This document shows, one piece after another, positions 1-5,452 of a stretch of 6,436 bases of DNA; position 1 is the first letter of the stretch; each line of letters opens with the position of its first letter. This DNA comes from CAMBDR01 sp046597185 (GTDB lineage: Bacteria > Pseudomonadota > Gammaproteobacteria > Burkholderiales > Burkholderiaceae_D), in assembly GCA_046597185.1 (NCBI GenBank), contig JBKJLF010000683.1:1-6436 (forward strand), written 5' to 3'. The translations under genes and the position numbers were made by a program. Below the pieces are notes generated by a model that was not told the origin of the DNA, ran no database searches, and saw only the letters and a list, made by a program, of their open reading frames with translations.

Positions 1-692
1 TGGCAGCCAATGCCAGTGTGGCAAGCCTGGTACAACGCTTCGCCACCTTAACTGCACCGATTACCGGCCAAGTTATTGGCAATGTGGCAACTGTGGTAGA
101 CCGCACCCAAAATTCGGCGGGTGAGAGCAAATTGGGCGATATTATTGCCGATATTTACCTCAATGGCTCCATTGGCCCGGCCTATGGCAACAAGCCAGCA
201 GTGATCGCCTTGAGCAACCCCGGCGGGATACGCAATAACATCACCAACACCGTGGTGACCTATGGCGATTTGTTTTCGGTGACGCCTTTTGGCAATAATC
301 TGGTGACCGTCGATTTGACCGGCGCGCAAATTTTGCGTTTGCTGGAACAGCAATGGGAAGCACCGCAACCAACGGGTGGCCGGATCATGCAGGTATCGAA
401 TGGCTTTAGCTACACCTGGGACGGCAGCACCCCTACAGGCGCTGCAGCAGGCACGGGCGCACGCGTGGTGCCCGGTTCGATCAAATTGAATGGCACCCCG
501 ATCAGCATGACGGCAAGCTACCGCGTAACCGTCAACAGCTTTATGGCAACCGGTGGCGATAATTACACGGTCTTGACCAAAGGCACCAATTCGCAAGCGG
601 GTGACATTGACATCGATGCCGGCGTAGCGTACTTCAAGAGCGTGGGCACGGTGCCAACACCGGGTCAAAACCGCATTACTCGCATCAACTAA
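1..692 (+). CDS. Bifunctional metallophosphatase/5'-nucleotidase, C-terminal part (5' end outside window)
   Basis: About 230 residues of the C-terminal half of a UshA-like secreted 5'-nucleotidase; the frame is open at the left edge, with its first complete codon at base 3, so this is a partial gene. What is visible is the 5'-nucleotidase C-terminal domain (PF02872 type), which supplies substrate specificity. Hallmarks in order are a GDIIAD segment, SNPGGIR, YGDLFSVTPFGN, VDLTGAQILRLLEQQ, and near the end NSFMATGGDNY. In characterised family members the Phe of PFGN and the Phe of NSF-ATGGD stack on the nucleobase, and both are kept here. The metal-binding N-terminal phosphoesterase domain and any signal peptide lie upstream and cannot be assessed. 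The expected role is hydrolysis of extracellular or periplasmic nucleotides to nucleosides and phosphate for scavenging. The ORF stops with TAA and is followed by an intrinsic terminator. The family call is firm; the exact substrate is not known. Confidence 0.93.
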   Translation, partial: AANASVASLVQRFATLTAPITGQVIGNVATVVDRTQNSAGESKLGDIIADIYLNGSIGPAYGNKPAVIALSNPGGIRNNITNTVVTYGDLFSVTPFGNNLVTVDLTGAQILRLLEQQWEAPQPTGGRIMQVSNGFSYTWDGSTPTGAAAGTGARVVPGSIKLNGTPISMTASYRVTVNSFMATGGDNYTVLTKGTNSQAGDIDIDAGVAYFKSVGTVPTPGQNRITRIN

Positions 693-713
693 AAAAAGTT
701 GTGAATCCCTTTT

Positions 714-740
714 AGCCGCTCTCACGGGCGGCTTTTTTTT
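714..740 (+). terminator. Intrinsic terminator of the nucleotidase gene
   Basis: The arms AGCCGC (714-719) and GCGGCT (728-733) form a 6-bp GC-rich stem with an 8-nt loop, followed at once by an uninterrupted T-run to base 740. It lies 22 bases after the nucleotidase stop codon, the normal place for Rho-independent termination. In the minus direction the stem is followed by AAAAGGG and not by a T-tract, so it should act mainly on + strand transcripts. Confidence 0.85.
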
Positions 741-741
741 G

Positions 742-800
742 CCCTGATTCTTCACCCTGATTCTTCACCCTGATTCTTCACCCTGATTTTTCACCCTGAT
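742..800. repeat. 13-bp tandem repeat, about 4.5 copies, spanning the 3' end of the flavoprotein gene
   Basis: The unit on the + strand is CCCTGATTCTTCA. Three copies are perfect (742-754, 755-767, 768-780). A fourth (781-793) has one C-to-T change, and a fifth stops after CCCTGAT (794-800). The array begins one base after the T-run of the nucleotidase terminator and runs into the coding end of the minus-strand flavoprotein, whose TGA stop (778-780 on the complement) is made by the repeat. Because 13 is not a multiple of 3, the unit puts a TGA in every reading frame. Confidence 0.95.
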
Positions 801-2115
801 CAGCAAGCCAGGCCAACGCCCCCTGGCCAGCGGCGCGGCCCGAGGCAAAACAGCCAGTCAATAAATAGCCGCCAGTGGGCGCTTCCCAGTCCAGCATTTC
901 ACCTGAGCAAAACACGCCTGGCATAGTGCGCAACATCAAATTCTCATCCAACGCAGAAAAACACACCCCGCCTGCACTGCTAATGGCTTCATCCAGTGGC
1001 CGGGGTGCGAGCAAAGTAAGTGGCAAGGCCTTGATGGCGGCGGCAAGCTGCGCTGGTGCGTTCAATTGTTCCGGCGTCAGCAACTCGCGCAGCAAACCGG
1101 TTTGCACCCCTTTTAAACCCAAACGGCTTTGTAAATGGCTGGCCAGCGAGCGCGATCCACGCGGATGACTCACCGCCGCCAACACTTTTGCGGCTGGCCA
1201 ATCGGGCAGCAAATCGATATACACCAGCGCTTGGCCCAAGGCGGCCTGCTGCTCACGTAAGCGACTTGACAAGGCGTAAATCAAACTGCCTTCCACGCCA
1301 TATTCGGTCAAGACAAATTGGCCTTTGCGCCACTGCATCGGCTTGCCAACGGGCTTGCCAACGGGCTCGCCAACGGGCTGCCACCCCAAAGCCACCGTCA
1401 ACAAGGGCTGGCCCGCATAGTGCGCGCGAAAATAATCACTCCACGCCACCTCAAAACCGCAATTGGCCGGGCGTAAGGGAGCTACTGGCACCCCATGTTG
1501 GCGTAGCAAATCCACCCACGCACCGTCCGAACCCAGACGCGCCCAACTGCCACCGCCCAAGGCCAATACCAGCGCCTGCGCCTGCACGCTGGTTACTCCC
1601 TGCGGCCCATTAAAACGCAGTGCCTGTGGGCTAGCATCATCCCAACCCAGCCAACGCTGGCGCATGTGGAAGCGCACGCCACGAGCGCGCAAACGCTGCA
1701 ACCAGGCGCGCAATAAGGGGGCCGCCTTCATATCGGTCGGAAATACCCGCTGCGAGCTACCGACAAAGGTATCAATCCCCAAGCCATGCACAAAGGCGCG
1801 CAAGTCTTGCGGGGTAAAAGCATGAATCAGGCGCGCCATTTCTGCCTGTCGATGGCCATAGCGCGACAAAAATGCAGTCAAGTCTTCCGCATGCGTCAGA
1901 TTCATGCCGCCTTTACCCGCCAGCAAAAACTTACGCCCGACCGAAGGCATGGCGTCATACACATCCACCTCCACCCCGGCTTGGGCCAATTGCTCTGCAG
2001 CCATCAAGCCGGCAGGGCCGCCGCCCACCACGACGGCAGTTTTTATGCCATCCACCTTCATTTCAATCGCCCTGATTTCAGCCACCTTTATTTCAGCCGC
2101 TTTCGTTCCACCCAT
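778..2115 (-). CDS. FAD/NAD(P)-dependent oxidoreductase, TIGR03862 / YhiN-like (HI0933-type) flavoprotein
   Basis: This 445-residue protein is a cytoplasmic flavoprotein of the HI0933/YhiN superfamily, closest by its motifs to the TIGR03862 group. An N-terminal Rossmann fold binds the FAD ADP moiety (VVVGGGPAGLMAAEQ, residues 28-42). It is followed by the group signature around residues 57-75 (PSVGRKFLLAGKGGMNLTH), LALGGGSWARLGSDG (184-198), and a C-terminal FAD-closing region with SSAGGV (379-384) and APTGGYLLTGCFASGRAAG (412-430). The physiological substrate of this group is unknown to me. The start at 2115 is preferred because an AAGGAGG Shine-Dalgarno sits 5 bases upstream. That start gives a 25-residue leader ahead of the Rossmann strand made of four imperfect pentapeptides, which I would not expect in the family. 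A VGKP repeat (residues 248-259) interrupts the middle domain, and the last residues are encoded by the 13-bp array. The gene is transcribed divergently from the membrane/AAA+ unit and converges on the nucleotidase. Confidence 0.92.
   Translation of the reverse strand: MGGTKAAEIKVAEIRAIEMKVDGIKTAVVVGGGPAGLMAAEQLAQAGVEVDVYDAMPSVGRKFLLAGKGGMNLTHAEDLTAFLSRYGHRQAEMARLIHAFTPQDLRAFVHGLGIDTFVGSSQRVFPTDMKAAPLLRAWLQRLRARGVRFHMRQRWLGWDDASPQALRFNGPQGVTSVQAQALVLALGGGSWARLGSDGAWVDLLRQHGVPVAPLRPANCGFEVAWSDYFRAHYAGQPLLTVALGWQPVGEPVGKPVGKPMQWRKGQFVLTEYGVEGSLIYALSSRLREQQAALGQALVYIDLLPDWPAAKVLAAVSHPRGSRSLASHLQSRLGLKGVQTGLLRELLTPEQLNAPAQLAAAIKALPLTLLAPRPLDEAISSAGGVCFSALDENLMLRTMPGVFCSGEMLDWEAPTGGYLLTGCFASGRAAGQGALAWLADQGEKSG
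1340..1375. repeat. 12-bp in-frame tandem repeat, 3 copies, inside the flavoprotein gene
   Basis: GGCTTGCCAACG is present at 1340-1351 and 1352-1363, with a one-base variant (GGCTCGCCAACG) at 1364-1375. Read on the minus strand it encodes VGEP-VGKP-VGKP at residues 248-259. Because the unit is 12 bp, gain or loss of copies keeps the frame and would only lengthen or shorten a Gly/Pro/Lys loop in the middle domain. Confidence 0.93.
2041..2100. repeat. Imperfect 15-bp repeat, 4 copies, coding for the N-terminal leader of the flavoprotein
   Basis: On the minus strand, residues 6-25 are encoded by four 15-bp units of the pattern GNG-GCT-GAA-ATN-ARG (2100-2086, 2085-2071, 2070-2056, and a more diverged fourth at 2055-2041). 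They translate as AAEIK, VAEIR, AIEMK and VDGIK. The copies differ at several bases, so the array is older or under weaker homogenisation than the 13-bp array at the other end of the gene. Confidence 0.8.
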
Positions 2116-2120
2116 TCACC

Positions 2121-2127
2121 CCTCCTT
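2121..2127 (-). promoter_or_regulatory. Strong Shine-Dalgarno of the flavoprotein gene
   Basis: CCTCCTT on the + strand reads AAGGAGG on the coding strand, 5 bases before the ATG at 2115. It decides the start in favour of the long N-terminus over the internal Met codon at residue 19, which has no comparable upstream purine-rich site. No convincing minus-strand -35/-10 pair is visible further upstream. Confidence 0.85.
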
Positions 2128-2146
2128 GTGTACTTTGATTGACAAC

Positions 2147-2176
2147 TTGACGGCAGACCACAGGCTCTGTTATTCT
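2147..2176 (+). promoter_or_regulatory. Candidate sigma-70 promoter of the membrane/TPR/AAA+ unit
   Basis: TTGACG (2147-2152) lies 18 bases before TATTCT (2171-2176), and the -10 is preceded by TG at 2168-2169, giving an extended -10. This predicts transcription from about base 2183, just before a purine-rich AAGGTGA (2186-2192) and the ATG at 2206. The -10 matches consensus at only four of six positions, so the call rests on the combination of -35, spacing and extended -10. A TTGACA at 2139-2144 is also present but is too far from this -10. Confidence 0.5.
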
Positions 2177-2205
2177 TGCCCGGCCAAGGTGAACCATTCA
2201 ATACA

Positions 2206-2712
2206 ATGCATTTCAGCAACATTATTATTTATTATCCCTTTTTCCCTATTTTAGCCTCTATGCTCGATAGCCTGCTTACTCCGTCTCTCTCTTCTACGCA
2301 AGCCAACAAGCAGATCTCGTCTCCTGGTTTCAGTTTCTTTGTCGCCTTTTTAGGCGGCCCCTGCGCCATCATTGCTTTTTCAGCAATTAACTCATACAAA
2401 CTGCGTCGGCCTTTTGATGCCGCCGCTTATCTCATCGCCGTCACGGCCTTTTTTGGCCTGTTATTTCTCATTAAACACCCCTTGATGGCGACTACCACAG
2501 TCTGGTTGCAGCAGCAACTTGGCCCACGTCATGCGTTTTATTTGATGCGCTGCTACGCCCTGTTATTATGGGGCCTGTTTTATCTGATGCACTTGAAAAC
2601 ACATCGTTGTGCCGCCTTGTTTAATGATACCCCCCGCATTCCATGGCTGAGCGCGCTCGCTTGCACCGGCTTTGGGTATATCGCGCTGATTTTGGCCGGG
2701 TGGCTGCCATGA
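2206..2712 (+). CDS. Small multi-pass membrane protein, first gene of the AAA+ unit
   Basis: A 168-residue hypothetical protein with about four hydrophobic segments, near residues 43-61, 73-91, 110-128 and 148-166. The N-terminal 20 residues are also hydrophobic and could be an extra segment or part of the leader. A GFSFFVAFLGGPCAIIAFSAIN stretch followed by YKLRRP loosely recalls small bacterial membrane proteins with a GPxAxxxxxxxN core next to a basic patch. I cannot name the family, and no catalytic residues are evident. The ATG at 2206 is preferred because AAGGTGA lies 13 bases upstream and the candidate promoter is just before it; the ATG at 2260 has no ribosome site but would remove only the hydrophobic N-terminus. 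The stop overlaps the next start as ATGA, so translation of the TPR protein is probably coupled to it. It probably supplies a membrane partner or client-recognition component for the ATPase encoded two genes downstream (inference). Confidence 0.75.
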   Translation: MHFSNIIIYYPFFPILASMLDSLLTPSLSSTQANKQISSPGFSFFVAFLGGPCAIIAFSAINSYKLRRPFDAAAYLIAVTAFFGLLFLIKHPLMATTTVWLQQQLGPRHAFYLMRCYALLLWGLFYLMHLKTHRCAALFNDTPRIPWLSALACTGFGYIALILAGWLP

Positions 2713-3602
2713 ATGAGGGCGCAGCCCTGTCGGCGCAAGCGCTGCAGCAGCGGGTATCGAATTTAATTGAGCGCAAACGCTATGATCACGCTACCACCGT
2801 TCTGGCCCAGGCCCTGGCACAATACCCGGATGACCCCGATCTATTATACGAATCGGCCTTGCTCGAATATATGCAAGAGCGCAATGACGCTGCCAAAACC
2901 ACGCTGCAAAGCTTACTCACGCGCGAACCCACCCATTTTCAGGCGCGCTATTTGTTGTTTGGCGTGCTGCAAGACGAGGGCGAACTGACCCAAGCTGAGT
3001 TATTGCTGCTCGATTTGATTAAAGACTACCCGGAAGCAGCGGTACTGTATGCCAAATACGCGATGTTGATGTTTCGCACCCAACATCTGAAAAAAGGCCA
3101 TGCCCTGGCGCGCGAAGCCTTGCGCCTGGACCCCAACGATGACCTCGCCCTGATGGCTTGCATGATGGGTGATATGATCGAAGGACAGCAGCATGGTGAA
3201 CAAGCGAACCTGGCTCAATTGATGAGCCGCCATCCGGAAAGCACCAGCACCGCGCACATGTTGATCTCGCATCTGGTACAGCGCGGCCAATATGGTGCCG
3301 CAAAGCGCATTGCAATTCAACTGTTGCAGGCGCAACCGGATTCCAAAGCCATTCTCACCATGGTGGTTGAACTGGATTGTTTAAGCCACTGGAGCATGCT
3401 GCCCCTGTGGCCGTTAAATCGCTGGGGTTGGCTGGCCTCCGGCGTGCTGTATATTCTGACCCTGGTGCTGCTCAATTGGCTGCGCCAAACCAGTCCTCAA
3501 TCCGTTGCTACAGTTGGCAGCCTGATGCTGTGCTATGTGGCTTACTCCTGGCTCTACCCACCGATACTCAAGCGCTGGTTATCATACCGCGCAGGGATAT
3601 AA
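2709..3602 (+). CDS. TPR-repeat protein with two C-terminal membrane segments
   Basis: This 297-residue protein is largely helical tetratricopeptide repeats over residues 8-215. Recognisable TPR pairs include DHATTVLAQALAQYPDDP, AAKTTLQSLLTREPTH, QAELLLLDLIKDYPEA, KGHALAREALRLDPNDD and AAKRIAIQLLQAQPDS. Two hydrophobic segments follow, about residues 237-257 and 268-284, separated by a short TSPQSV loop and ending in a basic tail. This predicts a cytosolic TPR scaffold anchored in the inner membrane by a C-terminal hairpin. The start at 2709 is chosen because it overlaps the previous stop as ATGA and begins just before the first TPR; the frame is open further upstream, but that would run through the preceding gene. 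The AAA+ ATPase starts 6 bases after its stop, so the three genes should be one operon. Role: probably an adaptor that recruits clients or the ATPase to the membrane (inference from TPR biology and context). The exact family is not recognised. Confidence 0.82.
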   Translation: MNEGAALSAQALQQRVSNLIERKRYDHATTVLAQALAQYPDDPDLLYESALLEYMQERNDAAKTTLQSLLTREPTHFQARYLLFGVLQDEGELTQAELLLLDLIKDYPEAAVLYAKYAMLMFRTQHLKKGHALAREALRLDPNDDLALMACMMGDMIEGQQHGEQANLAQLMSRHPESTSTAHMLISHLVQRGQYGAAKRIAIQLLQAQPDSKAILTMVVELDCLSHWSMLPLWPLNRWGWLASGVLYILTLVLLNWLRQTSPQSVATVGSLMLCYVAYSWLYPPILKRWLSYRAGI

Positions 3603-3608
3603 ATCATC

Positions 3609-4862
3609 ATGACATCCACCCCAAGCTCCACCCAAACTGAACTCGAACAGGCGCTGCTGTCTGACCCATTCAACCTGGCCAAGCGGCTGGAATACGCCCA
3701 TTTATTACTGGCCAACCAGGAAGCGGCCAAGGCGCTCACCCAGTTTGAACTGATCGAGCGGCAACAATGCGATGCCGCCGCCCTGTGCGGGGTGGCGCTG
3801 GCACAGCTTGCACTCGGGCGCAAGAATGAGGCGCTGGCCAGCTTTATGCGGGCACGCCAGCAAGCCGATTTTCAAGCTGGTATGGCTGACCACGCCGCGC
3901 TCGAACAATTGCAAGAAACCGCCCGCCCGAGCGGCGCGCCGATACTGTCCCTGGTGCCCACGATCAGCAACAATGTGATATCGCTGCTGCCCGAGCCACC
4001 CGAACAAATCAGCTTTGCCGACGTGGGCGGCATGGATGAGTTGAAAAAGTCGCTGCGTCTGCACATTATCGAACCCTTTTTACGCCCGTCCCTGTTTGCC
4101 AAATTCAAAAAGCAAGGCGGCGGCGGGATTTTGTTATATGGGCCGCCGGGTTGCGGCAAAACCATGATTGCGCGTGCGATTGCCAATGAATGCCACGCCG
4201 CCTTTATTTCGGTGGGCATTAGCGAAGTGCTGAATATGTGGATGGGCGAGAGCGAGCGCAACCTGGCGCAATTGTTTGACAAGGCGCGCGCGCACAAACC
4301 CTGCGTATTATTTTTCGACGAACTCGACGCGCTGGCCTTTTCCCGCTCCAAGGCGCAAAGTGAACACAGTCGAACCATCGTCAACGAATTTTTATCGCAA
4401 ATGGATGGTTTTGAGCGCGACAACCGCGACGTATTGTTTTTGGCCGCCACCAATATGCCGTGGGATGTCGATCCGGCCATGAAGCGCCCCGGCCGCTTTG
4501 CCCGGCAATTATTTGTGCCGCCGCCGGACACGCTTGCGCGCCGCCATATCATCGAACTCAAACTGCACGAAGTGCCGCACGAAGGCATCGATATCGCCGC
4601 GCTGGTAACGGCCACGCCGCAGTTTTCCGGGGCCGATATCGATGGCTTAATCGACCTGGCCAAAGAAAACGTGCTGCATGAAATTTTAAGCGGCAACCCG
4701 GAACGGCCACTTCACCCTGCCGACTTTGCTTTTGCGCTGGATGCGATTAAACCCTCTACCATCGAATGGTTAAAAACGGCGCGCAATCTGGTGCGTTATG
4801 CGGGGGGCGATGATACGTATCGCGATGTGGAAAAATATTTGAAGCAAACCAAATTTATTTAA
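3609..4862 (+). CDS. AAA+ ATPase with N-terminal TPR domain (SpoVK/Cdc48-like, Vps4-type pore loop)
   Basis: A complete 417-residue ATPase. Residues about 10-90 form two or more TPR-like helical hairpins, followed by a linker and a single AAA module opening at FADVGG (136-141). Walker A is GPPGCGKT (178-185, Lys184), Walker B is VLFFDELD (233-240, Asp237/Glu238), sensor 1 is Asn282 in AATN, the arginine fingers are Arg293 and Arg296 in KRPGRF, and the lid region has FSGADIDGL (339-347). Pore loop 1 is MWMGESE, with Trp211 at the client-gripping position, as in Vps4 (KWMGESE). All catalytic residues are intact, so it should be an active hexameric unfoldase or disassembly ATPase. No protease domain is present. 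The C-terminal tail (PSTIEWLKTARN...DVEKYL) appears to be typical of a bacterial TPR-AAA family. AGGGA (3593-3597) is a weak ribosome site. Its substrate is unknown; the two upstream membrane proteins suggest it acts at the inner membrane. Confidence 0.92.
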   Translation: MTSTPSSTQTELEQALLSDPFNLAKRLEYAHLLLANQEAAKALTQFELIERQQCDAAALCGVALAQLALGRKNEALASFMRARQQADFQAGMADHAALEQLQETARPSGAPILSLVPTISNNVISLLPEPPEQISFADVGGMDELKKSLRLHIIEPFLRPSLFAKFKKQGGGGILLYGPPGCGKTMIARAIANECHAAFISVGISEVLNMWMGESERNLAQLFDKARAHKPCVLFFDELDALAFSRSKAQSEHSRTIVNEFLSQMDGFERDNRDVLFLAATNMPWDVDPAMKRPGRFARQLFVPPPDTLARRHIIELKLHEVPHEGIDIAALVTATPQFSGADIDGLIDLAKENVLHEILSGNPERPLHPADFAFALDAIKPSTIEWLKTARNLVRYAGGDDTYRDVEKYLKQTKFI

Positions 4863-4863
4863 C

Positions 4864-4891
4864 TTGCCATTGGCTCAATATGGTATATAAT
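4864..4891 (+). promoter_or_regulatory. Sigma-70 promoter of the Xre-RES toxin-antitoxin operon
   Basis: TTGCCA (4864-4869, five of six consensus bases) and a perfect TATAAT (4886-4891) are separated by 16 bases, giving a predicted start near 4898 and a leader of about 27 bases before the antitoxin ATG. The -35 begins two bases after the AAA+ stop codon. A dedicated promoter here separates the toxin-antitoxin genes from the upstream ATPase operon, although read-through is possible because no terminator is seen after 4862. Confidence 0.8.
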
Positions 4892-4911
4892 TAGACAAAA
4901 TCGTATATTGA
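4875..4911. promoter_or_regulatory. Candidate operator: inverted repeat framing the -10 of the toxin-antitoxin promoter
   Basis: TCAATAT (4875-4881) and its exact complement ATATTGA (4905-4911) are 23 bases apart and flank the -10 box and start site. GTATAT also occurs as a direct repeat at 4883-4888 and 4903-4908. Antitoxins of the Xre type usually repress their own promoter by binding palindromes at this place. Assigning it to this antitoxin is an inference; the AT-richness of the region raises the chance of accidental symmetry. Confidence 0.5.
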
Positions 4912-4924
4912 TCTGGACAATACC

Positions 4925-5452
4925 ATGGATTCCACCGCCAAACCCACCAAACCCACCAAGCAAGCCAAGCAAGCCGCTGCAAGCGCCTTAACCGAAGACG
5001 GCCATTATCCCTTGCCCCAGCCCGGCCCTGCGCCGCTGGCGGAGCAAACGGTTGCCACTTATTCAACCCCATTCCGGGGCAATGTCAGCGATGTCATCAA
5101 AGGCATGCGCAATGGCATTTCGGCGCAAATTGCGCCCGATGTCGCCCTGCGTTTGGGCATGAGCCAGGATAAACTCTTCGAAACCTTGCGCCTGCCCAAA
5201 AGCACCATCAAAGCGCGTCTGGGCAAATCACAAACCTTGTCCCCGGTTGAACAAGACCGCATGTTTCGGGCCGACCGTCTGTGGCAGCGGGCATTGGCCG
5301 TATTCGAAGACGAAAGCGCCACCCGCGCCTGGATTAAACGCGAAAACCGCACCCTGGGTGGCGAAGCACCCTTGGCTTTGCTGGATACCGAAGCAGGTTA
5401 CGAATTGGTACTCGATACCCTGGGCCATATCGAATATGGTGTGGTGGCGTAA
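4925..5452 (+). CDS. Xre/MbcA/ParS-type antitoxin of a RES toxin
   Basis: A 175-residue antitoxin with two parts typical of the family. A helix-turn-helix-like region covers about residues 52-104 (VSDVIKGMRNGIS...LGMSQDKLFETLRLPKSTIKARL). The C-terminal toxin-binding domain (DUF2384 type, about 115-175) ends with the family signature GGEAPLALLDTEAGYELV followed by LGHIEYGVVA. It should neutralise the RES enzyme by covering its NAD+ site and repress the operon through its DNA-binding part. The ATG at 4925 is the only reasonable start: the next Met is residue 61, inside the DNA-binding region, and the promoter ends about 27 bases upstream. The ribosome site is weak (TGGA at 4914-4917). The first 45 or so residues are a Lys/Pro/Ala-rich low-complexity tail partly built from 9-bp repeats, making the protein longer than usual for the family. 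Its stop overlaps the toxin start (TAATG). Confidence 0.93.
   Translation: MDSTAKPTKPTKQAKQAAASALTEDGHYPLPQPGPAPLAEQTVATYSTPFRGNVSDVIKGMRNGISAQIAPDVALRLGMSQDKLFETLRLPKSTIKARLGKSQTLSPVEQDRMFRADRLWQRALAVFEDESATRAWIKRENRTLGGEAPLALLDTEAGYELVLDTLGHIEYGVVA
4941..4976. repeat. Two pairs of 9-bp tandem repeats in the antitoxin N-terminus
   Basis: AACCCACCA occurs twice (4941-4949, 4950-4958), followed directly by AGCAAGCCA (4959-4967) and AGCAAGCCG (4968-4976). They encode the PTKPTK-QAKQA run at residues 7-17. All units are multiples of three, so copy changes would stay in frame. Confidence 0.85.

Noticed and set aside
48..755. A 235-codon open frame on the minus strand over the nucleotidase gene
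   Set aside because: It lies wholly antisense to a well-recognised domain, its translation is rich in Cys, His and Arg with no family resemblance, and it runs through the terminator. It is a shadow of the real gene's codon bias.
742..800. The 13-bp array as a CRISPR array or iteron origin
   Set aside because: There are no spacers between units, the unit is too short for CRISPR, and there is no replication initiator gene. It is a simple direct tandem repeat.
1056..1613. Long + strand open frames over the flavoprotein gene
   Set aside because: Their translations are Pro/Arg/Ala-rich without domain character, and the minus strand carries a clear flavoprotein with a strong ribosome site.
2176..2205. 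TTG start at 2176 for the small membrane protein
   Set aside because: It would begin inside the candidate -10 box, before the predicted transcript start, and has no upstream ribosome site. The ATG at 2206 is better placed.
2643..2708. Upstream extension of the TPR gene to an ATG at 2643
   Set aside because: It would overlap the preceding gene by 70 bases. The ATG at 2709 gives the usual ATGA coupling and begins directly before the TPR region.
3872..4696. A 274-codon open frame on the minus strand over the AAA+ ATPase gene
   Set aside because: The opposite strand encodes every AAA+ motif in order. The antisense product is Ser-rich with no recognisable domain and has no ribosome site that I can see.
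2709..4862. The TPR/AAA+ genes as an anti-phage defence island together with the RES-Xre module
   Set aside because: No nuclease, protease, nucleotidyltransferase or other defence effector is linked to the ATPase, and the toxin-antitoxin pair has its own promoter. The neighbourhood alone does not support a defence claim.
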